A DNA stretch of 64,000 nucleotides. Origin: Amia ocellicauda (taxonomy: Eukaryota; Chordata; Actinopteri; Amiiformes; Amiidae). The stretch lies in assembly GCF_036373705.1 (NCBI RefSeq), contig NC_089850.1, forward strand, positions 30,320,733-30,384,732, read 5' to 3'. A program made the position numbers and the translations under genes. Under the pieces are notes generated by a model that worked only from the letters and a program-made list of their open reading frames with translations, did not search any database and was not told the origin of the DNA. Below are positions 53,885 through 64,000 of this stretch, piece after piece (position 1 is the first letter of the stretch; every line of letters starts with the position of its first letter).

Positions 53885-54895
53885 TACACAGTCTAACGGT
53901 ATCTCTGGGACTGCTCTCACCTGGTTCTCCTCCTACCTCAGTGACCGGACCTACCAAGTGACATGGCGAGGTTCCTCATCCACCCCCAACTTCTCCTCAC
54001 AGGCGTACCCCAAGGATCCGTCCTGCGCCCCCTCCTGTTCTCTCTCTACACGCTCTCCCTGGGCACAATTTTACGCAGATGATGCCCAGATCTTCCTGTC
54101 TTTTCCCTCCTCTGACCCTCTCATTCCCTCTCGCATCTCTTCCTGCTTGTCTGCCATCTCTGCCTGGATGCACTCGCACCACCTCAAGGTCAACCTCTCC
54201 AAATCTGATCTCCTCTTTCCCCCCCCCTCTTCCTCACCTTCTGCTGACGTCTCCATCTCGATCCCCTTGGAATCCACCACACTCTCTCCTTCTCCTTCCG
54301 CTACAAATCTAGGAGTCACCCTCGATCCTGCGCTCTCCTACACCCAGCACATCACCACGCTGACTGGCACCTGCAGATTCTTCCTGAGCAACATACGCCG
54401 AATCCATCCCTTCCTCACCGACTACTCGACTCAGCTGCTCGTCCAGTCCCTGGTCCTCTCCCACCTGGATACTGCAACTCCCTCCTGGCCGGCCTGCCTG
54501 CAACTACTACCCGCCGGAGTAGACTGAAGTCAAAACAGCAGAGTCCCTGACCTCCTTCTGGCACTTACTCAAGACTCATCTTTTCAGACAGTACTTGTAA
54601 TGTACTCATTAATTCTCCTGTAAGATTTCACTTTTTGCCATACACTTGCCTTTGCATTACTAGCACGTCTAAGCATTGCTTATTCTGATTTCCCCTGCTC
54701 CCCCTCTCCCTCAGCTCTTAACTTTGACTTAACATCTTGTCTGCACTGATCAGCTTTTTCTTTCTAGCATGCAAGACCTTATATACTGTTTACTGTGTAA
54801 ATTGTGAATATGTACAATGTAATGCCTGAACTGCACTGTATTGCTCTTATATTTTGTAAGTCGCCCTGGACAAGGACGTCTGCTAAGAAAGAAAG
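53885..54895 (+). mobile_element. 5'-truncated L2-like LINE fragment
   Basis: Broken reverse-transcriptase sequence on the plus strand: GISGTALTWFSSYLSDRTYQ, then GVPQGSVLRPLLFSLY, then FYADDAQIFLSFPSS (the YADD catalytic motif), then LKVNLSKSDLL and LGVTLDPALSYTQHI. Frameshifts and a short deletion before YADD prevent translation. The 3' end GTCGCCCTGGACAAGGACGT followed by an AAG-rich and AAT tail is the tail common to fish L2 LINEs and their SINEs. It sits in the putative first intron of MTRES1. Confidence 0.85.
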
Positions 54896-54901
54896 AAATA
54901 A

Positions 54902-54930
54902 TACAAATAACAACAATAATAATAATAACG
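54902..54930. repeat. A/T-rich 3' tail of the L2-like LINE
   Basis: AAC and AAT units directly after the LINE end, a common retroposition tail. Confidence 0.7.
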
Positions 54931-55136
54931 AATGCGTGCGCAAATCATTGCCATACAAAACCCCGACATACAGCCGACAATAAATGAACTTGATGTTATT
55001 AGCCCAGAGCTCCTCAGTTCCCCAGTTGTCCCCACGCATCTGCACATTCAAATACATCGAGTGGACGCAGACATGACCATTGCTTTGGTTGTGTGTTGTG
55101 CTCACTGAAGCAATGTGAAAAGCACTGCACACTCAC

Positions 55137-55500
55137 ATGGCGCTGGACTGACATGCGTCTTGCACGAACACCAGCAAAGAGCTCAGCTCATCAACTTCCC
55201 GTCCACGCTACTGAACCGGGAGGACCATGGCACCGTGCTGGCTAGTCGTGGGAAGTTGGCACAGACATCTCCCCAGACAGAGCACTGAACTGTACTGCAG
55301 CCACTGTGTGACACATATTAGAGATTACTGCTCGCTGTGCTCATTTGTGCCGAAATGGATGTACAGCAACTGCCACCAACGCGTACCTGTACGTGTCTCC
55401 GCCGCTCTGCGCTTCCACCTCGCTCGCCCGCAGACAACGAGAGCAGACAAGACAAGCGCCACACACGCCAATCACACCGCGGCCAGACGTGCAGCGCCCC
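55137..55500 (-). promoter_or_regulatory. Candidate MTRES1 promoter and untranslated first exon
   Basis: This stretch is richer in GC and CG than its surroundings. On the minus strand a donor GTGAGT reads from 55136 and could splice to the acceptor before 53435. It sits head to head with CD24. The transcription start cannot be placed. Confidence 0.4.
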
Positions 55501-55536
55501 CTAGGGACAGACTGGCACAAGCGCTACTATTACGTC

Positions 55537-55601
<65 letters not shown>

Positions 55602-55602
55602 A
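55537..55602. repeat. (AAT)n microsatellite
   Basis: About 22 AAT units upstream of the putative MTRES1 promoter. Confidence 0.97.
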
Positions 55603-56301
55603 GAAGTATGCCACGCATTAATTTTCTAGCCTGCTGTAGGATGTATTCATGTACCAAGATTAAGTGACCTTATAGTAATGTCTTAGCACATGAAAAGCAA
55701 ACACACCTTTACTTGCAAATACTAAAATCAAATAACTGACACTTGAGTCACTACACATTTTCTGCTTTGTGGTAGAAAGTACTTCATTGAATACATCAGA
55801 CGCATATGAGACCACAGAGTCAGACACTGCTGATGCTACTGATGGGCACTGAGGATTTGCTGTGATGGCATGCTGTGCTGGGTGGCAAATGAATCAGTAA
55901 AAAAAGACAGTTTCCTCTCGAATACGTTTCATTAATCATATGAGAGCCGATGCTCTAGTTTGTTAACCCTCTTTTGTAGATTAAAATACAATATTTTGTC
56001 TGTAGGTTATGTGAGTAATTCCAATGACTATGAACTGTGGCTTTTCTCTTCATGTAACTGTATATACTGAGATACACTCTCTTAATGACGCATTTCAGCA
56101 TTTTCGTTGGGTGACTGTATCAGTAAACGTTGTAAAGTGATCTAAAAGGCGCTCCTTCATGAACAATTTGCACGACACTACTTATAATGACCACACGATG
56201 TCGCTATTTGATTGGGAAATGCGGCCGTATAATAAAGCCTTAAAAAAAGGTTTATTATTCACGGTAATTTATAGGCACCCTAGTCCTCCTCCTATTACTT
56301 C

Positions 56302-56308
56302 TTCTTCT

Positions 56309-56348
<40 letters not shown>

Positions 56349-56349
56349 G
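56302..56349. repeat. (CTT)n(AAT)n microsatellite
   Basis: A few CTT units followed by about 12 AAT units, 325 bases upstream of the CD24 TATA box. Confidence 0.95.
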
Positions 56350-56653
56350 TAGGCATGGGGGGATTTTACTTGCTATTGAGAAGTGAGTGGACACTATAAT
56401 GTCTTCATTATGTATATCCCCCACCCAGCACACTGCACCCCTCACACAGCCCCGCACGCATCACAAGTACAGTGTGCTGTTTGAAAGCCAGGGGATTAAT
56501 AACTCCTAATGATATGTGTGGGGCTTCACTGATCACAGATTAGGTCACATAACCGTCTATTGTTGGGCTGCAATGTTGTATTTCTTTGCCCAGCTGAAGC
56601 CTCTGCGCATCCACCCGCCCGACCCTGCGATCCCCCGGCAGGCCGGCACGCCG

Positions 56654-56661
56654 TGACGTCA
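56654..56661 (+). promoter_or_regulatory. CRE-type site TGACGTCA upstream of CD24
   Basis: A perfect palindromic cAMP-response element, the binding site of CREB/ATF proteins, lies 11 bases upstream of the TATA box. Its tight placement suggests direct control of CD24; occupancy is inference. Confidence 0.65.
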
Positions 56662-56672
56662 TAGCGCAGCGC

Positions 56673-56680
56673 TATAAAAG
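56673..56680 (+). promoter_or_regulatory. TATA box of CD24
   Basis: TATAAAAG lies in GC-rich DNA 78 bases before the CD24 ATG. Transcription would start near 56703-56708, leaving a 5' UTR of about 50 bases. Confidence 0.75.
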
Positions 56681-56757
56681 CCCGGCGTCCGGACCCGGGC
56701 AGCGGTAGAGCAGAGCGCCGCGCTGCAGTAGTTTTGGGGGCCAAAAGTAGTGACACC

Positions 56758-56820
56758 ATGATTAAAATGACAGCTGCGTGTCTTGGAGTGGTCGTGATAG
56801 CCATATATTTATCTACACAG
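56758..56820 (+). CDS. cd24: CD24 exon 1, signal peptide
   Basis: The ATG at 56758 is preceded by GACACC, a favourable context. Residues MIKMTAACLGVVVIAIYLST plus Q have a short basic start and a hydrophobic core. The donor GTATGC starts at 56821. Confidence 0.87.
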
Positions 56821-58158
56821 GTATGCTTGTTTTTGCTGTTGTTGTTGTTTGTTTTTTTTAATCATTATATGTATTATATTTTGCATTTTTCTTCCAAACA
56901 TGCTAATTCCAATAAGTACTTGATCCATTGTGTGTGTTGCTTGTCTGTGCTATTTAACTTCATCAGTAGAGAATTGTAATGATGTATTTTTCCATGCAGG
57001 TATCATCCACAAGTCATTAATTTATTCATAAGACATTTGATTATTAATTCATCCTTGACAATGTGATTAATCACTAAACTAGCAGAATAAAGAAATGGGT
57101 ACATAAATAAAGGTGTGGCTGATGTGTTAGTGGAGATATTTTAAATCTGCATTGCTCCTATCACTTGTATTTGCTATCTAAACCAAATCTAAACATTTCC
57201 ATATATATGTTCTATAGATTTGGGCATCCTGTTAATGGGATTGGCATACCTACACAGCTCCCGCATTTAACTTGACTACAAATGATTGCACTTTGCTTGA
57301 GATTCCTCGTTGACTTTTGCAAATGTAAACGTATCTTCATGAAACAGGTGGTTTCTGTACAAAACGTACAAAATGTAGTCTCAGTCTAGCCTGTCAATCA
57401 ATCAAAAAGTCAATCATATGCCAGTCACTGCATGTTAAAATCAATCCATCGGTATGATCTGGTTGTGCAGTTATTCTGTGTGTAGTCTTAGGGGGGGGGG
57501 GAAAGAAAAACCTTTTAAACTTTGCAAACATTAACTTTTTTACAAGACCTCATGCAGCGAATAAATGTAGTTTAAATGTAGTTAATAAATGTGTGTAAAC
57601 ACGCCTGGATCAACACTTAGCCTGAGTAAAGCGGCTCACAGAAACCTGAGTGCGGATCCAACCGCTATATCAGCCCTTTGACACGTCGGTGGTGTTGAAT
57701 GACACCTTTGTAAGACTTCAATAAAATAATGGCCACTGCGATCTTTACATCCATACATGCACACAAACCCCGTCAATCCAAATCTGATCATAATTGTAAA
57801 ACAAACCTAGCCGGGAATCAAGAAAGTTCCCCTAAATAAACGCATGTCCCAAAAAAAAAAAACCACAATTAAACAAACAACTAATTTCTTATGTTTTATC
57901 ATCCGTCTACCGCGTATTTTTGGCTTTGTTGTTCATATATTTAATCCTGCGCTGCGATATGTTTGTAAAACAACGAGAAAATAATCTGTTCACAGTAGCC
58001 CTCTTGCAAAAATATGTTCCTATTTTGTTGGATCCGGATTGAAAATGAAAACCAAAAACACACCCCAGCTCGTCTGCGGTTCAAGCCTCCTTATATCTAA
58101 TTAATTAAACGATATCTAATTTGCCTTCAGTACTGACATATTAAATTCAGTTCCTGGA

Positions 58159-58196
<38 letters not shown>

Positions 58197-59742
58197 TACT
58201 CTGAAATTCCATCTTATAATTATACTTTCTGGTGTTAAATAAAGAAGGATGGGATATCAGCTTTTATTGGGAGTGGTTTTTGTTTACAGGGATGTGCTGT
58301 TTATTATCCACATTTTTATTTCGTTTATTCACGATTGAATTTCTACTGCTGTCAATTACATAATTGCATTCGTTCAAAGAGGTGCTTCATTTCACTTTAT
58401 ATACTGACTTTAGGCGGCTACAGGTAATTTTCTGACTTTGACCAGTTTGAAAACCTCAATTATCCATCAGTGTATTATTTCTCTGACAGAAGCCATACCG
58501 AAGTGTTGGCCACATGGTATAGTGCAGGGCAATCTCTGTGTATTCAATTACCATAACTTACTTGAAGAGAGCTCTTTTCCCGATGGGGATTTTCTCTGTA
58601 AATGCGTGATCAGAGATGTGAAAAAGCTCCCTCCCCACCTTAGCAGAGACTTTAGTGTGGCAAATGTGTTAAAAAAATAAAAGACAACAAGCCTTCTATT
58701 GTTTAACTGATTGTGTAGTAGACATGACAAGGGACAGCATCTACCACATCATTCATATTTAAATCTTTAATCAGATGGATGGTTGGTGGTGAGTTTTATG
58801 GTGAAGCAGTAGATACCGTTGCCCTGTTTTGGTTGGTGCACAATAATGTTTTTTATGATGTAGATTATTCCATTGTTTGTGTTTCCATGTATTTTTAAAG
58901 AGTTATGAAAACTAACAAAACTCTGTGTGGCCTCATTCCATACTCCTGCATTTCAAATACAAACCATTACAACTAAGAGAAGACCATTCGATCCTGGTCG
59001 CTTATTTGGTTGCTAGCTACTTAACAATCCTACAATCTCACTCTGCCATTTCCTGCTGATATGCTGAAAAGATTGTACATCTCACATTAGACTGTTAACT
59101 GAAAAAGCCAAAACACTTGTTGTACCCCAACCTTGTTTGTCTCCCACTTGGATAGAGACAAAGGACATTTGCAGCAATGTGTTACAGCAAGTTATAAGAG
59201 CATAACTAAAGTTGAAGAGGACAGGGGGATAATTATTCCATTGGGTTTTTAATAATCTTTTAATAGTTTATTGATTGAAGAGCAGTATCAAGATGGATCT
59301 TGGAAGATATCAGATAATTGGGATGATAGCTGGAAAGCCTAATGCTTAATCATTGCATTGTAAATTGTCTTCCCTCTCTTCACAACTGACATTGTACATG
59401 ATACAACTCTATTTGAACCCCAAACGAGCCCTCGCACACATTCATAATGTATGGCAATTGAAAGCTATGGTGGATGAAGCAGAATTTCAATATCTTAAAA
59501 CACGTTCTCTTTCCCTTGGTCGGTTGCAGGTTAACTCCCAGAATGCCACAATAGCAACCAACCAGACCTACGCCACCCAGAATGTAAGTACCGTGACAAC
59601 CACAGCAAACACCTACAGCAGTATGGGCTCAGGGAACTCCACCACCAACCCAAAGGGAGCAGCACACCCCCTGCAGTCCAGCACCATCGTCCTCCTCCTC
59701 CCTCTGACCGTCTCTGCCTCCATCCTGCGCCTCTGCTGTTAA
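56758..59742 (+). CDS. cd24: CD24-like small GPI-anchored sialoglycoprotein
   Basis: CD24 is a short mucin-like cell-surface protein that serves in adhesion and, in mammals, as a ligand for P-selectin and Siglec-10. Two exons, 56758-56820 and 59530-59742, give 91 residues (human 80). Exon 1 encodes only a signal peptide of 21 residues ending YLSTQ; the human exon 1 also ends at the signal peptide with PTQ. The mature part is rich in T, S, N and A with four N-glycosylation sequons at N26, N32, N39 and N57. A small-residue GPI attachment region, NPKGAAHPLQSS (about 61-72), precedes a hydrophobic tail (TIVLLLPLTV...). Primary sequence is weakly conserved in this family, so the call rests on architecture, the exon junction, the LQSS/LQST-like motif and position next to MTRES1, as in human. 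Confidence 0.87.
56821..59529 (+). other. CD24 intron 1
   Basis: A 2.7-kb intron between signal-peptide and mature exons. It contains an 11-base G run at 57491 and an ATT microsatellite at 58160-58194. No repeats of known class or convincing open frames were recognised. Confidence 0.7.
58160..58194. repeat. (ATT)n microsatellite
   Basis: About 12 ATT units in the CD24 intron. Confidence 0.95.
59530..59742 (+). CDS. cd24: CD24 exon 2, mature peptide and GPI signal
   Basis: The acceptor GGTTGCAG ends at 59529. Seventy codons run from VNSQNATIATNQTYATQNVS to SASILRLCC and TAA at 59740-59742. The hydrophobic end without a cytoplasmic tail indicates a GPI-anchor signal. Confidence 0.87.
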   Translation, partial: VNSQNATIATNQTYATQNVSTVTTTANTYSSMGSGNSTTNPKGAAHPLQSSTIVLLLPLTVSASILRLCC

Positions 59743-60291
59743 AACCACAATAGACAACCAAAACTCTAACATCCTGTGGTGAAGATGGAAATGGTGTCAT
59801 TCAAAGAGAAATGCAGTTGTAACAATGATGTCTGAGTGGGGCCGTCTGAAGGAAAGGAAGAAAATGGAAGAAACGGAACGAAGCAACCCCCCCCGCCCCG
59901 CCCCATATCTACCAAGAGAACATGAGGGTCACCACTTCCAGGAAATCTCAGCTCTGCCAGCTTTTTAAAACTGTTCTCTTCCCCATCAATGAGACATTTT
60001 CATTATCAGCAACAACACATTACCAGTTAACATCAAAGTCCTCAATTTGTTGCCAGTGGAGTCAGGACATGGAGTAAGGATGTACAAACTTGGCTCGTTT
60101 TGCTGTCTTGATTTGTGTTTGTTTCAAGAAAAGGATGCTGTCCATTTTGCTTTAATGTACAAAAGTCCTCTTGTTATCAGTTTTGTTTAGGCAGTTAATA
60201 AACAGCTAATTGGGAATACATTGGTACCCATTATAAACACAATGGATACATTTAAATGGGATATAGAAATACAAAAAGACCAAGCTTTGAC

Positions 60292-60351
60292 TTTATATAT
60301 ATATATATATATATATAAATGTATGTGTACACACACGTGTGTGTGTGTGTG

Positions 60352-60391
<40 letters not shown>

Positions 60392-60430
60392 TGTGTGTGT
60401 GTGTGTGTGTATGTATGTACACATAATGTG
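60292..60430. repeat. Compound TA/TG microsatellite in CD24 3' UTR
   Basis: A TA run is followed by alternating TG and TATA blocks and TACACA/TGTGTA units that are partly self-complementary. Confidence 0.93.
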
Positions 60431-60793
60431 TGTATGTACACACATGTATGTACATATAAATATACATCCACATATTCACACACATACAGTTAAATGCAGT
60501 ACAAGTATATAGATATGATTTGAAACGTCAAGAATGAATGGCTAATTTCAAAGCTATGGTTAATTTACCATATTAATCTTCCTCCCTTTTCTATTTTGAA
60601 CTTTATAGTAAAAAAACAGTTACACTGTACTGGATAAGATTTTGCAACAGGTCAGATGTTAAATTGGTGTGATTTAATCTTTTCCCATGGTTTATTTTAT
60701 TTTTTTTGTATAAATTGCATTGTTTATTAATAAATGTGATTCTGTAATTGAGTTTGAATGATCAGGGAGTAAAAGCTGACTTTAATGTAAATG

Positions 60794-60799
60794 AATAAA
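60794..60799 (+). terminator. Possible CD24 polyadenylation signal
   Basis: AATAAA about 1,050 bases after the CD24 stop, with a G/T-rich stretch (TTTAGTGTGTTTATTGT) 20 bases downstream. Another AATAAA is near 60729. Confidence 0.45.
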
Positions 60800-60810
60800 T
60801 TATTGGGAAA

Positions 60811-63800
60811 AAACATCTTTAGTGTGTTTATTGTCATTCATGTTGCTTCTTTACCATTACAGTCTCAAAATAATGGTGAGACTTGACTGATGTGAAATTG
60901 GCATCTGCAACAACACAAAATAAAAATGCTGATTGTTATGGTGAGTTTTTTTTTTTATTCAACAGAGAAGAATTGGATTCAGTTGTTCTAGGCCAATGTT
61001 TGAAGTGCTGCAAAATGAGTCCATCACATTTTCTTCCTGTTTCGCTCTTTAATGTAGAAGGAAAGCTGTGACTGTGAGATTTGTTTGCCTGCTATGTTTT
61101 AAAGAGGCTTTTAATTCTGTGGTAGGTCACCTATTGGACTGAGGGTATTTATTCAACAGGATAGCACTTATCAAGTGTCTTCTTACTAGTGCTTGGTTGA
61201 ATTTTGGTAAAACATACAAAGTGTTTTTAAGTGAACATAGGAGGGGGTTGAATGACCCTCCCTTGACCTTCCTCCTATCTTCGATCTTAAAGTCGCTTTC
61301 CCTTTGTTCGAGTGAAATCCAGAAGAAAAAACTGGCAATGAGGAATATATTTCTGAGCTATTACCGCAGAAAGGTATTGAATGTATCTTTTCATTGCGGT
61401 GGAAAGTATTTCATGTAAGACATAAAAGAAACCCTTTTTGCAGTACACATCAAAGTACCCGCTCGAATAGGTAAAATGATACAAAGATTTGCCATCAGAA
61501 CATGAGAACACTATGCTACTGAAACACAGCAGGTTTCCTATGTCTGAATCGATTGCCCTACGTGCCATTTATTGAAATCCACAGATAAGCATCACAGGAA
61601 AGTCATTTTTTATTTAGAAGCATAGTTCAGATTTGCTTCATTGGTTCATTTTAACTTGAGTCATTTTCTAAACATCCAGGCAGACTGCTATCCTCAAAAT
61701 GCTGAGGTAGAGTAAGAAAGCCTTTATCGCTGCATAAGACAATCTGATTAAACTTAAGTCAAGACAGAAAACAGGAGACACTTCTTCACATAGAGAGGCG
61801 TCACAATCTGGAACAAACTCCCCAACGATGTGGTTGAACCTGAAAATTTGGGAACATTTAAAAACAGACTTCATAGGATCCTTGGATCACTTAGTTATTA
61901 ATGGACACCAAACGAGCACGATGGGTCAAATGGCCTCCTCTCGTTTGTAAACTTTCTTATGTTCTTATCTTCTTTCTTAATACACACACACACACACCCA
62001 TTGCGAAAATAGTGTTCCTTGTTCAATCAGCACAAGATGACAAAGTTTTTACACAGCTCCTTAGTCTGAAAGCTGTGAGAGGTACTTAATTACACTGAAG
62101 GAAAATAAACTGATACGCAGTGTAATGGCAGGAGTATGACATGAGGCTTCAGACTGCTTGTGTAGAAGTATCAAGTATCAGCCTTTGGGATGTAATCTTA
62201 TCTCTCTCCTCAGCAAAGTCATTGGAAGGCAACCCATGTACTGCTAAGCTGTATGTTTTTCTCAGGTACATGTATATCTCATCTCAATCTTACACAGTTA
62301 TCTCACACATAGCAAAGAATCAGTACTGCAGGTCAAAAAAGACAAAAAAACTACAACAAAGCATCCGCACTAACACCTTTTTATAATTCATGCCTTATAA
62401 TGGTGTAAAGATAAAATTACTCGTGCTGAAAGACAAATGTGTAAGTGATACAACACACACAGATTCTCAAACAGCTATCCAGTGAAGAATAGTTGTCCCA
62501 AAATACAATCAAAAAGGAGTTATTAGAAGGACACAAACCCATTGATGGATTATTATTATAAAAAATAGAATAGAAAAACTAAGTAAAGCTACTGGGATGT
62601 ACATAACAGAAAGCTAGTATAGTTACTGTTTTAGGCAGTGCTGAGGCTATAGGGAAATCTGATGAGTGTAATCGGTTATGCCTTATGACCTGCCAGTCCA
62701 AATATGGCAAAGAAGCGAATGGTGTTCTAAGATACGATACAAAAAGCGACATACACACGCCCTGGACCTTATTTAGTCACAATGTAATACCCATATTATC
62801 CTGCTGTGGCAAAGACTCATGCAGGATGACTTCTAAAATTAGTTCTGCTCAGCATTTAAGTACTTGTTTTTTATCCCACCACCCCATGTTCATGACTTTT
62901 GAAGGCTCTTGAATGACTAAATGCTCACAAAGGAGGATTTTGAGATGAGTGTTGCCGGGGTGGGGTTGGCTCACAGTCAGAGTTTCCCCAGCTTGTCGTA
63001 CAAAATCGATGCTTGTTGGGTGTGTCAATGATGCTCTAATTCTGTGTAGAAAAGCAGATGTATGTGTTTCCTTTGAGTTTCCCCTGCCTATCGGGGAGGT
63101 AGAGCTGAGCTGCAATTCCAAATTTTGATGGTATAATAAAAGACTGCCCCTGTGTATAAGGAAATTATGTAATATAGTTTTATACCATACATACTGCATA
63201 TGAAAAATGTTTGTGTTTTAATTGATATACAATACTTCCTACATATGACCTGTTCCTGTTCCTGTTTCCCCCTTCATTTCATATCATATTTTAAAGTATT
63301 TAAAAGACTAACTAATTTACTCATTCTTGACTAATGTGCTTTATCACCGGGATCTGAAGAAAAGCAATTCAAATATATCATTCTTAATGTGTTTAAAGTC
63401 CAGCATATGTAAATGACCTGCATTGATGCATTAAAGGTTAATGTATTCCATTCTGTACTGTAGCGCGTATGAGAACTAAGACTGCTAGTTAAAATCAGAT
63501 AAAGCCAAATGATATTTAAACCACATCTTAATCACTGCCATACACACAGACCAGTTCGATCTTGGGACCTGTCTTTAATCTAGGAAAACCATCCCACATA
63601 AACGAGACAAGAACAACTTCAAACGCCAAACTACTCTGAGCTTTAATAAGGCAACAACATGCTTTTAAGCACATGTGCCTCCTCTCTAATGAGCTCTAAA
63701 CTACCATGGGCTTTGGGTTCTGATATATATTTTACTCTTTTTTGTTGGGACAATTAGCCATGATCTTAAATTAAAGCCACTGCATTCCATGACTAAGTAG

Positions 63801-64000
63801 TTTGACTTACTTTCAGACTAAATGGTATATGAAGTGGGACCATTTTTGGCACAATAGCTTTAAATATTGCAGCGGAAAGGCAGCAATATTAACTGCAAAG
63901 GAAGAATAACAAGGCACTGAACTTTAGCTGGTGTAATGGAAAAAGTCATAAATAACATATGACAATTGCAGGCAAATACTCCTTTATTTATGGCCTAATT
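60811..64000. other. Intergenic region downstream of CD24
   Basis: AT-rich DNA with the CR1-like fragment at 61756. No exon was recognised. In human the next gene on this side is QRSL1, which must lie beyond the window if synteny holds. Confidence 0.6.
61756..61970 (+). mobile_element. CR1-like LINE 3' fragment
   Basis: The plus strand reads VKTENRRHFFT, an in-frame stop, RGVTIWNKLPNDVVEPENLG and TFKNRLHRILGSLSY, then stop. This is the typical C-terminal end of CR1/L2-type reverse-transcriptase proteins. The short 3' tail CTTATGTTCTTATCTTC contains the 8-base 3' repeat pattern of CR1 elements. Only about 215 bases remain. Confidence 0.7.

Larger units (their letters stand above)
59743..60810 (+). 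other. cd24: CD24 3' untranslated region
   Basis: Sequence after the CD24 stop up to the AATAAA at 60794-60799 has no credible open frame. It includes a C-rich patch at 59889-59904 and the TA/TG microsatellite at 60292-60430. Mammalian CD24 mRNAs also have a long 3' UTR. The 3' end is inferred. Confidence 0.5.

Noticed and set aside
58438-58680. 80-codon frame inside the CD24 intron
   Set aside because: Not needed for CD24, no family similarity, and no supporting signals.
60187-60493. Frames through the TA/TG repeat after CD24
   Set aside because: Microsatellite translation only.

Overview
The window is vertebrate nuclear DNA, almost certainly from a ray-finned fish. Protein-coding exons are short, flanked by GT...AG splice sites and separated by introns of up to about 12 kb. 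The DNA is AT-rich with long CA, GA, AT and ATT microsatellites. It also carries Tc1-family transposons and 3' ends of L2-like and CR1-like LINEs that are typical of fish genomes. I cannot name the species. No bacterial, viral or plasmid gene organisation was seen.

Four genes can be supported, all recognised from protein similarity as I remember the families. PDSS2 (+ strand, exons 2-8 between 6367 and 36084; exon 1 lies upstream of the window) encodes the non-catalytic subunit of the polyprenyl diphosphate synthase used for ubiquinone. BEND3 (+ strand, coding 45463-48732, with a CpG-rich promoter region at about 42650-43350) encodes a four-BEN-domain transcriptional repressor. MTRES1/C6orf203 (- strand, coding 53427-52144) encodes a mitochondrial S4-type RNA-binding protein. 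CD24 (+ strand, 56758-59742) encodes a small, heavily glycosylated GPI-anchored surface protein. Order and relative orientation match human 6q21 (PDSS2, BEND3, MTRES1, CD24), so this is an old conserved gene block. The genes do not form one pathway, although PDSS2 and MTRES1 both act in mitochondria.

Layout: 1-6366 is PDSS2 intron 1 with a decayed Tc1 element (3317-4862). 6502-35928 holds the PDSS2 introns, with several microsatellites, an 84-bp AT palindrome and an intact Tc1 element (33484-34704, 346-codon transposase). 36085-42600 is intergenic. 42650-45459 is the BEND3 promoter and 5' intron, containing a third Tc1 element (43888-45248) that has lost part of its transposase. 48733-52143 is the tail-to-tail interval between BEND3 and MTRES1. 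53436-55140 is the putative first intron of MTRES1 with an L2-like LINE fragment. 56560-60800 is CD24, with a TATA box and a cAMP-response-type element. 60800-64000 has only a CR1-like LINE tail.

I found no clear previously undescribed biological system. The most interesting items are the intact Tc1 copy, the IR/DR architecture of the third Tc1, the 36-nt PDSS2 exon, the large AT palindrome, and the compact CD24 promoter.
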